Numbered from the stretch's first letter, positions 1-6,906 are shown. The stretch: 11,000 nt of DNA from Candidatus Kerfeldbacteria bacterium (GCA_016234305.1 JACRFM010000003.1:1-11000); one strand, 5' to 3'. The notes: generated from the sequence alone by a model not told the origin. Numbers and translations are program-made.

Positions 1-22
1 AAAAAAACCGCTGACTTATTTA

Positions 23-163
23 GATGGTTTCAAAAGTCGTAGACTACATTGTCATTGCGAGCGTTAGCGAAGCAATCTCTCTAGTATTAACTCTAGATTG
101 CCACGTCGCCCCGATGGGCATCGGGGCTCCTCGCAATGACAACAGAAGAGTTTTGAAATCATC
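23..163. mobile_element. MITE-like palindromic repeat element, non-coding
   Basis: Nested inverted repeats fold into a cloverleaf-like structure. The core arms at 49-61 and 130-142 are a perfect 13-bp inverted repeat (TTGTCATTGCGAG and its complement). Outer arms at 23-35 and 151-163 match at 12 of 13 positions. Inside are two smaller hairpins: GCAATCT (72-78) with AGATTGC (95-101), and CCCCGAT (109-115) with ATCGGGG (120-126). The GTCATTGCGAG...AAGCAATCT...CTCGCAATGAC theme is one I remember as a high-copy palindromic repeat in several bacterial groups, often mis-annotated as short proteins. No transposase is present, so any mobility would need help in trans. An open frame over 24-209 is the usual spurious translation of such repeats. 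Confidence 0.7.
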
Positions 164-219
164 TCATTCAACTTTTATACCTTTTAGAGAGGCGCCCCCT
201 CCTACATAATTATTCAACC

Positions 220-245
220 TAGAACAATTCTATAGAATTGTTCTA
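220..245. repeat. Perfect 26-bp palindrome built of two AGAA-N3-TTCT boxes
   Basis: The 26 bases are exactly self-complementary with no loop. Each half is itself a small dyad: AGAACAATTCT (221-231) and AGAATTGTTCT (234-244), separated by AT. It lies between the MITE-like element and the terminator of the 323-1072 gene. A loopless palindrome of stacked half-sites suits a protein-binding site better than a terminator, and neither side has a U-tract. No regulator is identified, so function is inference. Confidence 0.55.
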
Positions 246-261
246 TTGATAATCGTAGCTG

Positions 262-298
262 GAGAAAAACAAAACCCTGCACAAATTATGGCAGGGTT
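262..298 (-). terminator. Intrinsic terminator of the 323-1072 gene
   Basis: The 8-bp stem AACCCTGC (273-280) pairs with GCAGGGTT (291-298) around a 10-nt loop. Read on the minus strand, a T-rich run (TTTTGTTTTTC) follows directly. It starts 25 nt past the stop codon of the 323-1072 gene, the right place and orientation to end that transcript. Confidence 0.8.
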
Positions 299-322
299 GG
301 GGGGGAATATTTTAATGTCAAA

Positions 323-1072
323 TTATCTTTTTGGAAGCTTGAAAACCCAATAAGTATCCAGGCTATGTGCGATATCAAAAGTTTGATAATCAAGATGAGG
401 CAAAGGGTCTGGATAAATTAAAAAAGATACGGGGGCACGGGTTAGATTACTGACTGGTTCAGTAGCAATATATAGCGCTTGGCATTTTGGTTCTAGCTCA
501 ACTGCACTCAAGGAGATTAAAAGCTGGAGAATCGTCTCCTGCGAGCAAAGTTTCAAACCTAGTTTATCGGCTCTTTTATGGGTCGTAGTAGTTTTAATCA
601 TTGACTCTTTAAAACCAAGCTCTTTATTTGATAAAATAACCAAATCCTCTTCCATATCGTTGGAAACAATAAACCTCCTAATCAGTTCATTAAGCCAAGA
701 CCTTCCTATTCCGTCTATAGATTCCGGATTACACTCCAATATAAAATTGTACAAATCCCAAATGCTGTTATGAGTGTGGAGCTTAACAGTGTGCCAGATT
801 CTAAAATAACTGGCTGGCAAGGCAAACGCCGGCTCTCCTCTCAAACACTTTTGAAACTCCAATAAAGTTTCAGTGTCACCATTATTGCACTTGCTTATAA
901 AATCCAGTAACGGTCCGTTCCAAAACTTACGGAACTCATTAACCGTATTGACCACCCCAATATTAACAACTTCAGCCTTTGAATAAATGTATCCAACCCA
1001 CAAAGCGTATAACGGTCCGCTAAAAAAATCGCGGAGCGTTTCATTGTCACCGAGCATGTTTCTAGTTAACAT
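323..1072 (-). CDS. Uncharacterised protein, C-terminal half like a CPR-enriched family
   Basis: Encodes 249 residues of unknown function. The open frame extends further upstream, but I start it at 1072. An AGGAGG lies 6 nt before that ATG, and the likely promoter (1158-1186) lies inside the longer frame, which rules the longer start out. The C-terminal part (about 93-249) has landmarks I remember from uncharacterised proteins common in Parcubacteria and related genomes: W-x-T-[IV]-K-L at 93-98, EEDLVILSNKELGFK at 141-155, LGLKLC at 171-176, an IATEP segment, and a D-x-Y-WVF ending. That match is from memory. The N-terminal 90 residues carry a repeated F-x-x-F-x-x-G-P-L motif. There are no obvious membrane segments or signal peptide, so it is probably cytoplasmic. 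It is a monocistronic unit with its own promoter, Shine-Dalgarno and terminator. Confidence 0.8.
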   Translation of the reverse strand: MLTRNMLGDNETLRDFFSGPLYALWVGYIYSKAEVVNIGVVNTVNEFRKFWNGPLLDFISKCNNGDTETLLEFQKCLRGEPAFALPASYFRIWHTVKLHTHNSIWDLYNFILECNPESIDGIGRSWLNELIRRFIVSNDMEEDLVILSNKELGFKESMIKTTTTHKRADKLGLKLCSQETILQLLISLSAVELEPKCQALYIATEPVSNLTRAPVSFLIYPDPLPHLDYQTFDIAHSLDTYWVFKLPKR

Positions 1073-1078
1073 GGTCAG

Positions 1079-1084
1079 CCTCCT
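1079..1084 (-). promoter_or_regulatory. Strong Shine-Dalgarno that fixes the start of the orphan gene
   Basis: On the minus strand AAGGAGG sits 6 nt upstream of the ATG at 1072. It is the only textbook Shine-Dalgarno among the window's genes; the others show none or only weak AGG/AAGG matches. It decides the start codon against in-frame upstream ATGs. Confidence 0.85.
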
Positions 1085-1157
1085 TTTTGTTTTATTTATG
1101 TTTTTCCCCATTATTTGGGGACTAATTTTTAAGGTACCAACAAAATCCGAACGTATT

Positions 1158-1186
1158 AATATAAACACAGTTGACATTTTTGTCAA
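1158..1186 (-). promoter_or_regulatory. Sigma-70-type promoter of the 323-1072 gene
   Basis: Minus-strand TTGACA (1186-1181), a 17-bp spacer and TATATT (1163-1158) make a near-consensus promoter. The predicted transcript starts near 1151, giving a leader of about 80 nt. The leader contains a small CCCCA/TGGGG hairpin (1106-1120) before the Shine-Dalgarno. Its -35 element lies inside the spacer of the opposite rpsT promoter. Confidence 0.75.
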
Positions 1187-1199
1187 TATTCTTTATCAT
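1171..1199 (+). promoter_or_regulatory. Sigma-70-type promoter of rpsT
   Basis: Plus-strand consensus TTGACA (1171-1176), a 17-bp spacer and TATCAT (1194-1199) point at rpsT, with a predicted start near 1206. The resulting leader of about 40 nt has no Shine-Dalgarno and is made of T-rich heptamers (1203-1237). The two TTGACA elements form the dyad TTGACA-TTTT-TGTCAA with the opposing promoter. Confidence 0.8.
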
Positions 1200-1202
1200 A
1201 AT

Positions 1203-1237
1203 CATACATTTTACATTTTGATCTTTTATTTTTGATT
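1203..1237 (+). repeat. Degenerate T-rich heptamer array in the rpsT leader
   Basis: Five successive 7-mers lie in phase, for example CATACAT, TTTACAT and TTTGATT. The array fills almost the whole predicted rpsT 5' leader. Similar period-7 tracts occur at 3173-3235 and 8570-8771. Confidence 0.45.
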
Positions 1238-1245
1238 TATCTATT

Positions 1246-1503
1246 ATGCCCAATAAACCAGCTGCCATTAAGGCACTACGCCAAACTAAAAAACATGCTG
1301 CTCACAACAGTAAAATTATGGCTGGCGTGGAAATTGCTCTCCGTGCTGCCCGCAAGTCCGTAACCGCCAAAACCAAAGATGCTAAAGATAAAGTTAAACT
1401 GGCTATTAAAGCTTTGGATAAGGCTGCTCAAAAAGGCAATCTTAAAGCCAATACCGCGGCCCGTAAAAAGTCCCGCTTAATGAAATTCCTGAATAAAGCC
1501 TAG
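1246..1503 (+). CDS. rpsT: 30S ribosomal protein S20
   Basis: The 85-residue, strongly basic protein has the S20 hallmarks: the MPNKPAAIKALRQTKK start, Ala/Lys-rich helices, and the C-terminal signature LDKAAQKGNLKANTAARKKSRL (two overlapping conserved stretches, about 57-78). Length is typical for the family. S20 is a primary binder of 16S rRNA in 30S subunit assembly. The gene is monocistronic with a near-consensus promoter but no Shine-Dalgarno. It converges on holA with only 2 nt between the stop codons. rpsT next to holA (yqeN) is, as I recall, also seen in Bacillus, so this looks like conserved synteny. The 12-bp palindrome AGACTTAAGTCT (1502-1513) overlaps both stops. Confidence 0.97.
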   Translation: MPNKPAAIKALRQTKKHAAHNSKIMAGVEIALRAARKSVTAKTKDAKDKVKLAIKALDKAAQKGNLKANTAARKKSRLMKFLNKA

Positions 1504-1505
1504 AC

Positions 1506-2564
1506 TTAAGTCTGATTGATACTCAAAGTCGCCAATTTGCTCAAAAACCAGCCAAACCGAGCTTCCGGCTCTACACGGCTGGTTTTTAGTTTTATATCTA
1601 AATCAGATAATTCCGCATAAAGCCAGGCTATCTTTTTAGCTGAATAATAAGGTATTTGCTGCAGAACTTTGTTAATTACAAATGGATGTAATCCGGTTTC
1701 TTCAGCCAGCTGTTTAGCGCTCAATTTGGTACGGCTACTATCAAGGGCCTGCCGGACGCTCATCAAGGTGCGTAAATGCCAGGTCAACATACCAACTAAT
1801 TGCTGTGAACTCACGCCTTGCCTAAACTGCCGTGCCAAGGCATTAGTGGCAGCAGCTAAATCGCGCTTAGCCACCGCCGTGAGCAGCACAAAAGTATCAT
1901 CTTTTAAGTCTGATTCCACCAGCAAATTTATATCTTCAATTTTAATCTCACCGCCCTGGCGATAAGCAGTTAACTTGACTATTTCCTGAATTAGTTTTAA
2001 AAAATCATTACCTACCATAGCGGCGAGCTGCCTGGCTACCAAAGGCGACACGTTGACTCCTTGCTGTTTAAACTGCTGACTTATCCATTTTTCAAGCTCC
2101 AGCGAAGACAAATCATTAAACTCCCGCACTGCGACCTTACCGGCGGTAATTAATTTTTTAAAAGCCGCTGGCAAATTCTTTGACCACAAAACTTTCTCAG
2201 TTTCAATAAATACCACAAACACGCCAGGTGGCAAGGACTCAACCAAACTTAAAATCTGCATGGCCAGACCTGATTTGCCGTCAGCTTGTAAAAAATTGGT
2301 TAGTTCAATCAATTTTTTTTCGGAAAACAAACCGCCACCCCAAACAGCCTGCTGTAAAGACTTTTCTAATTCATCTGTTTGTTTTTTTTCATACTCCAGT
2401 CGCACTAAAATCGCCTGCGGGTGGCGCTTACGAAACTCCTCGCGCCACCGCGTCGCTTCTAAACCCAATAGCGACTGATTCTCGCCAAACCACAATTGTA
2501 CTGCCAAACCCGTAGATTTACTGTTGGATATAGGGGCTTTAGTTTTAGCTTGTACTTTTGCCAT
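1506..2564 (-). CDS. holA: DNA polymerase III subunit delta
   Basis: The 352-residue protein is the delta subunit of the clamp loader, which opens the sliding clamp and loads it on primed DNA. Evidence is the family layout: an AAA+-like N-terminal region without a Walker A motif (expected for delta), the segment LIQEIVKLTAYRQGG...I, then DLKDDTFVLLTAVAKRD, the helical mLTWHLRTLMSVRQAL stretch and the C-terminal PFVINKVLQQ...LSDLDIKLKTSRVEPE block typical of HolA/YqeN. A lysine-rich N-terminal tail of about 20 residues precedes the first conserved strand. The start codon follows the stop of the upstream 2H-phosphoesterase gene by 1 nt (TAA-T-ATG), so the two are likely co-translated. A weak TAGGT lies about 8 nt upstream of the ATG. 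No clear terminator follows; the stop abuts rpsT. Confidence 0.93.
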   Translation of the reverse strand: MAKVQAKTKAPISNSKSTGLAVQLWFGENQSLLGLEATRWREEFRKRHPQAILVRLEYEKKQTDELEKSLQQAVWGGGLFSEKKLIELTNFLQADGKSGLAMQILSLVESLPPGVFVVFIETEKVLWSKNLPAAFKKLITAGKVAVREFNDLSSLELEKWISQQFKQQGVNVSPLVARQLAAMVGNDFLKLIQEIVKLTAYRQGGEIKIEDINLLVESDLKDDTFVLLTAVAKRDLAAATNALARQFRQGVSSQQLVGMLTWHLRTLMSVRQALDSSRTKLSAKQLAEETGLHPFVINKVLQQIPYYSAKKIAWLYAELSDLDIKLKTSRVEPEARFGWFLSKLATLSINQT

Positions 2565-2565
2565 A

Positions 2566-3165
2566 TTAACCTAGCTTAAATGTTTTCAAAACTTTTGTCA
2601 CTTGACTATAATCGTTTATCTGACAAATCGCAATTGTATTACCCATAAAAGAAAAATGGATATTTTTCATTTCTTCGCCCACAATTTTAGCATCTGTATC
2701 AAATTTCAACTTCACCACTGTGAAATGGGGCTGAAATGCTTTGCCAATATTATAATAGGTACCGTATGTCTTCCTATTAAATTTCTCTAATTTATTCGGT
2801 AACCGCTTTGACATCCACGGTATCATACCGTCTCTTAAAGGATAACAATACCTAACCATTTTACGATTTAAATTGATTAATGACTTACGGTTTGATAATA
2901 AAATAAAAACACCGTTTCCATCTACTAAAATATTCTTCGTGGATATTTCCACGGGTTGATAATTGCTGATATTTTTCTTAACAACCGCAACTAGAGCGGC
3001 TAATTTTCTTTTATTAATATTTATATGAAACAGACTCAAGTGTGGAATCAAATGTTTATTATCAATAATATACCTATACTTAAAATCTCCCACTGATTTA
3101 ACCACGGCCTGACCAACCAGCTTTCTGATTCTATTAGGCGGCAAAATTACAATATCCAATAACAT
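2566..3165 (-). CDS. 2H phosphoesterase superfamily protein (2'-5' RNA ligase-like)
   Basis: The 199-residue protein carries the two HxS/T-type motifs that define 2H phosphoesterases: PHLSL with H42 and S44, and PHFTV with H147 and T149, about 100 residues apart as expected for the two lobes. Family members cleave or form 2'-5' or cyclic phosphodiester bonds in RNA ends or nucleotides (LigT/ThpR, CPDase, Usb1-like). The actual substrate cannot be read from the sequence. It is rich in Lys, Asn and Ile, more AT-biased than polA or holA on either side. The gene lies between polA and holA; its stop is 1 nt from the holA start and its start is about 7 nt from a heptamer array that continues into polA. 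No Shine-Dalgarno is visible. Confidence 0.85.
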   Translation of the reverse strand: MLLDIVILPPNRIRKLVGQAVVKSVGDFKYRYIIDNKHLIPHLSLFHININKRKLAALVAVVKKNISNYQPVEISTKNILVDGNGVFILLSNRKSLINLNRKMVRYCYPLRDGMIPWMSKRLPNKLEKFNRKTYGTYYNIGKAFQPHFTVVKLKFDTDAKIVGEEMKNIHFSFMGNTIAICQINDYSQVTKVLKTFKLG

Positions 3166-3172
3166 ATTAGCA

Positions 3173-3235
3173 AAATCTCAAATCCTAAATTCTAAATCCC
3201 AAAAACTAAGAACTGTAGACTATGAACTAAGAACT
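3173..3235. repeat. Degenerate heptamer array spanning the polA stop codon
   Basis: Nine consecutive 7-base units run in phase, drifting from AAATCCT-type to AAGAACT-type. The array fills the gap between polA and the 2H gene, and its right end codes for the last residues of PolA, stop codon included (3220-3222). The AAATCCT unit recurs at 8634-8686. Confidence 0.65.
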
Positions 3236-5976
3236 ACTGGCTCCATCTCTCCCCAATTATCACCTACCTTGACCTCAGTCACAATTGGCACGCGGAAGCT
3301 GCCCGCCTGTTCCATTTCGGTTTTAACAAATTTAGCTACCTGACTTACTTCTGCCTCCGAAACTTCCAATACCAATTCATCATGCACCTGCAGCAGCAAG
3401 CGGGCAGTCGGGCTAATGGCCGACAACTGCTGACCAATTTTTATCATAGCAATTTTTAATAAATCTGCCGCCGTGCCCTGAACTGGCAAATTTATGGCCA
3501 TGCGTTCGGCTTGATTACGCATTTGCGCCAGTCCTGAATTTATCTCCGGTAAATAACGCCGCCGGCCAAACCAAGTGGTTACAAAGCCTTGCTGACGCGC
3601 GGCCGTTTTAGTATCCTCAATCCATTTGGCCAAAGCCGTAAATGATTTAAAGTAGCGCTCAATAAATGACCGGGCCTCTTCCCGGTTAATACCCGTCCTT
3701 TCGGCCAGTCCCCAAGCCCCCATGCCATAAAGCACGCCAAAATTAACTTCTTTGGCGCTGCGGCGTTGGTCAGGTGTAACTTCAGCCGGCTTAACCCCAA
3801 AAATAAAAGCCGCCGTAGCCGTGTGAATATCCTGCCCTTTATTAAACACCTCAATCATTTTTTTATCTTGCGCCAAATGGGCGGCAATTCTTAATTCAAT
3901 TTGCGAATAATCGGCGGACAACAGTTTAAAACCCGGCTCAGCCACGAAGGCCTGCCGAATTTTGTTGCCCCAATCACCGCGAATGGGAATATTTTGTAAA
4001 TTCGGGTCAGATGAGGTCAATCGGCCGGTAGTGGTAATAGCTTGATTAAAACTGGTGTGAACCCGGCCGGTAACCGGATTAATCAACTCCGGCAAGGCCT
4101 CCACGTAAGTTGACAATAATTTAGCCAATTCACGATAGGTTGAAAGTTTATCTATGACCGGATGCAGGCCGCGCATTTTTTCCAGCTCAGCCGCGGCCGT
4201 GGAAATACCGGTTTTAGTGTGGCGCAAGCCATCGCTGGGAATATTTAGTTTATCAAACAAGATTTCTTTAAGTTGTTTAGGTGAATTGATATTAAATTTA
4301 TGTCCGCTTAATTCATAAATTTCATTTTCCAATCCTTGCAGCTGTTTAGCCAATTGTTTATTAAGTTTTTGCAGATAAACATCATCAATTTTTATGCCAT
4401 TAAGTTCCATCTGCGCTAAAACCGGCACCAAGGGCATTTCAATTTCCTGAAACAAGCGCCACAAATTAGCTTGTTCCAATTCAGTTTTTAATTTTTGTAC
4501 CAAACGACCGGTATAATCAGCATCAGCACAAGCATAATCAGCCATGGCTGCCAGCGGCACCTCGGACATATTTTTTTGATTCTTGCCTGATTCCCCAATC
4601 AACTCGGTTATAGTCTGCATTTGGTGCCCTAGTTCCTGAAAAACCAGAGTTTTTAAATCTAAATTCCGCTCGCCCGGCTGTTTTAAATAAGCCGCCAGCA
4701 AGGTGTCAAAAATTAAACCATCAAGAGGCCAGCCGGCGCGCTGCATAATTTGCCAATCATATTTCAAATTATGTCCGGCTTTGGCCACTTTTTTATCAGC
4801 CAAAATTTCTTTTAATTGCTGGCCAGCCGGGCTCTGCCTTAAATCTTTATTAAACACCACAAAATAAGCCTCCTCGGGCTTAAAACTCAAACTAATACCA
4901 AGTAAACGAGCTTGCAAAGGGTCAAGCGAGGTTGTTTCAGTATCAACCGTCAACATTTTTTGCTGACTGATTTTTTTTATCACCGCCGCCAGCTGCCCGG
5001 TTGTAACAATCAAATGATATTTGGTTTTGGCTTGCTTAGTCGGTTTAACTGGCACTGGCGTTAAATCCAACTTAGTCTGCAATTCAGGCAAACGTCCGAG
5101 TAAAGATTTAAACTCCAATTTATGAAACAGCTCAACTAACCGACTATTATCAAAACCACCCAAGCGGCAATCGGCCAATTTAAATTTTACCGGCACATTA
5201 CGAACAATCGTCACCAGCTGGCGTGACATTTCCGCTTCGGCTTGCGAAGCCTGCAGCAATTCCAGCAGACGGGCTGACAGAGCCAGCTTTTTCGGACTGG
5301 TTTTGGTTAAGGCCGCATACATGGCTGAGATAGAACCAAATTGCTTTACCAATTCTAAGGCGGTTTTTTCGCCAATGCCTCTAATACCGGGAATGTTATC
5401 CGACGGGTCGCCGCGCAAAGCTTTATATTCAATCAGCTGCGCCGGCTTAATGCCAAAACGCGCCTGTACGGCCGCGGCATCATACAAGACCGGGTCGCTC
5501 AAACCTTTTTTCGGCAAATACACCCTGGTTCGCTCATTAATAAGCTGGAGCGTATCCATATCGCCGGTCACAATCACATTTTCTAGTCGTTGATAATCCA
5601 ATTCAACTTTTAGCGTCAAAGTGCCAATAATGTCATCGGCTTCAAAACCAGCGGCTTCAAAAATCGGTACTTTAAAAGCCGCGAGTACTTCTTTTATCAA
5701 TGGGATTTGGTCGTATAATTCCTGTGGCTGTTTAATCCGCTGGGCCTTGTACTCTTTAAAGGCCTCATGGCGAAAAGTTGGTTCGCGCCGGTCAAAAGTT
5801 ACGGCCACATACTGCGGTTTTAAATCTTTTAAAACTTTAAGAAAAATATTAGTAAAACCATAAACCGCGTTTACCAAGACGCCGTCCTTGGTAGTTAAGG
5901 GCGGCAGGGCATGAAAGGCCCGATGCAAAATCGCGTTACCGTCAAAAATCACGAATTTTTCTGTTGTTTGAGCCAT
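3220..5976 (-). CDS. polA: DNA polymerase I, full three-domain form
   Basis: The 918-residue enzyme serves repair synthesis and Okazaki-fragment processing. The 5'-3' exonuclease domain (about 1-300) shows FDGNAILHRA, AGFEADDIIGT (109-119), GDMDT (138-142) and GDPSDNIPGIRGIGEKTA (189-206). The 3'-5' exonuclease (about 320-500) keeps all catalytic motifs: D345-T-E347, N403-LKYD407 and Y481-x3-D485, so proofreading should be active, unlike Taq-type enzymes. The polymerase domain has motif A DYSQIELR (689-696), the O-helix R738/K742/F746/Y750, and motif C with H865-D866-E867. The protein should end near GDNWGEME; the extra PVVLSS is coded largely by the heptamer array at 3173-3235. No Shine-Dalgarno precedes the ATG. 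It heads a polA, 2H, holA run on the minus strand. Confidence 0.98.
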   Translation of the reverse strand: MAQTTEKFVIFDGNAILHRAFHALPPLTTKDGVLVNAVYGFTNIFLKVLKDLKPQYVAVTFDRREPTFRHEAFKEYKAQRIKQPQELYDQIPLIKEVLAAFKVPIFEAAGFEADDIIGTLTLKVELDYQRLENVIVTGDMDTLQLINERTRVYLPKKGLSDPVLYDAAAVQARFGIKPAQLIEYKALRGDPSDNIPGIRGIGEKTALELVKQFGSISAMYAALTKTSPKKLALSARLLELLQASQAEAEMSRQLVTIVRNVPVKFKLADCRLGGFDNSRLVELFHKLEFKSLLGRLPELQTKLDLTPVPVKPTKQAKTKYHLIVTTGQLAAVIKKISQQKMLTVDTETTSLDPLQARLLGISLSFKPEEAYFVVFNKDLRQSPAGQQLKEILADKKVAKAGHNLKYDWQIMQRAGWPLDGLIFDTLLAAYLKQPGERNLDLKTLVFQELGHQMQTITELIGESGKNQKNMSEVPLAAMADYACADADYTGRLVQKLKTELEQANLWRLFQEIEMPLVPVLAQMELNGIKIDDVYLQKLNKQLAKQLQGLENEIYELSGHKFNINSPKQLKEILFDKLNIPSDGLRHTKTGISTAAAELEKMRGLHPVIDKLSTYRELAKLLSTYVEALPELINPVTGRVHTSFNQAITTTGRLTSSDPNLQNIPIRGDWGNKIRQAFVAEPGFKLLSADYSQIELRIAAHLAQDKKMIEVFNKGQDIHTATAAFIFGVKPAEVTPDQRRSAKEVNFGVLYGMGAWGLAERTGINREEARSFIERYFKSFTALAKWIEDTKTAARQQGFVTTWFGRRRYLPEINSGLAQMRNQAERMAINLPVQGTAADLLKIAMIKIGQQLSAISPTARLLLQVHDELVLEVSEAEVSQVAKFVKTEMEQAGSFRVPIVTEVKVGDNWGEMEPVVLSS

Positions 5977-6007
5977 AGCTATATTTTATTATCTCTATCC
6001 AGTCTAA

Positions 6008-6024
6008 CAGAGGGGCACCCTCTG
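6008..6024. other. GC-rich hairpin between the methyltransferase gene and polA
   Basis: CAGAGGG (6008-6014) pairs perfectly with CCCTCTG (6018-6024) around a 3-nt loop. It lies in the short gap after the methyltransferase stop and about 30 nt before the polA start. There is no U-tract on either strand, so it is not a canonical terminator. It could slow transcription or stabilise an RNA end. Confidence 0.45.
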
Positions 6025-6064
6025 ACAATGCAGAGATTGTACCTCAGTCCCATAATCTATCCAC

Positions 6065-6841
6065 CTATTTATGAGCAACAAAAACATTATAATTACCTTC
6101 TCCTTTAACTTTCACATATTTATCAATCCGTTTGAAACCGGCTTTTGTAAAAAAATCCAGCAATTCACCATGTGGCAACAGGTAACTATAAGACGAATAT
6201 TTACTTTCTTTACCAGTTTTTAAAAAATTTAGAGTAATAGTCCAAGTCCTAATCATACTTTTAATATCGTGACTCAGCTGCCAATCTATTTTAACTAGCC
6301 CTTGTTTAGTATTAACCATACCAATATTTTTTTGATACGGTTTTTCGTCTTTATTCGTAATATCAACGTACATTTTTCCTCCCGGCTTAAGTACTTTATA
6401 AAAATTATAAATCGCTTTATAAATCTCCTCACGTGAACGCTGGGGTACTATCCAATTTTGCTCCCAGGAAGCCGCATAGACCAAAGAGTTTCCGCGACAG
6501 TAGCCAAAATCAAAAACTCCCTCAAATCTATTAGCTAAATCAGACCACATAATATTATAAGCTTCAATGCTGACATTTTCTTTTTTGGCGTTTAACCTAA
6601 TCTGCCTTACCATTTCACTGCTTTTATCGGTTGCTACAATGCGATAACCTTTTTTAACTAAATCAATCGAAGGAAAACCAGAACCACAGCCAGCGTCCAA
6701 AATCAGAGACCGGTTAGTAATATTGTAATGATTAAATAATCCAATTAAGCCGGCTAGATATCTTTTTTTGTTGTAAATCTTTTCCAAACAAAAATCCCAA
6801 ACTTCAGGTAAACTATAAAAAATATCAATTTGTTTAGGCAT
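6065..6841 (-). CDS. Class I SAM-dependent methyltransferase, GNMT-like
   Basis: The 258-residue protein has a Rossmann methyltransferase core. Motif I is LILDAGCGSG (46-55). The ribose-binding acidic residue is D72 in IVATDKS, WSDL at 98-101 fits the adenine-binding loop, and RGNSLVY (115-121) sits at the motif IV position. The LKPGG...VDITN block is the post-IV strand. The GNS motif and the VDxxN region recall glycine/sarcosine N-methyltransferases, but that is a similarity judgement and the substrate is unknown. The gene stands alone between tRNA-Cys (with its terminator) and polA, all on the same strand. No Shine-Dalgarno is present. A TATAAT lies 3 nt before the ATG, too close for ordinary transcription start and without a matching -35. 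Confidence 0.85.
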   Translation of the reverse strand: MPKQIDIFYSLPEVWDFCLEKIYNKKRYLAGLIGLFNHYNITNRSLILDAGCGSGFPSIDLVKKGYRIVATDKSSEMVRQIRLNAKKENVSIEAYNIMWSDLANRFEGVFDFGYCRGNSLVYAASWEQNWIVPQRSREEIYKAIYNFYKVLKPGGKMYVDITNKDEKPYQKNIGMVNTKQGLVKIDWQLSHDIKSMIRTWTITLNFLKTGKESKYSSYSYLLPHGELLDFFTKAGFKRIDKYVKVKGEGNYNVFVAHK

Positions 6842-6879
6842 AAAATTATAAACTTTGATAAAACCGTTATAGGCTAATC

Positions 6880-6903
6880 AAAAAAACAATAGACTCCATT
6901 GTT
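6880..6903 (-). terminator. Intrinsic terminator of tRNA-Cys
   Basis: AACAAT (6885-6890) pairs with ATTGTT (6898-6903), and on the minus strand a run of seven Ts follows. It begins 4 nt beyond the CCA end of tRNA-Cys. The stem is short and AT-rich, but its position and U-tract fit. Confidence 0.65.
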
Positions 6904-6906
6904 ACT

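Noticed and set aside
24..209. 61-residue open frame on the plus strand
   Set aside because: It is the translation of the palindromic repeat at 23-163 (IASVSEAI...DCHVA...PRNDN), a pattern typical of repeat-derived false genes.
1073..1186. N-terminal extension of the orphan gene to 1186
   Set aside because: The -10 box of its promoter lies inside this stretch and AGGAGG points to the ATG at 1072.
987..1235. 82-residue plus-strand frame with a hydrophobic middle
   Set aside because: It overlaps the orphan gene start, leader and both promoters, and has no Shine-Dalgarno; hydrophobicity comes from T-rich DNA.
3173..3235. Telomere-like repeat (resembles TTTAGGG-type units)
   Set aside because: The units are degenerate, internal to the chromosome and between bacterial genes.
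6845..6850. Perfect TATAAT before the methyltransferase gene as its -10 box
   Set aside because: It ends 3 nt before the ATG, so transcription would start within the coding sequence, and there is no -35.
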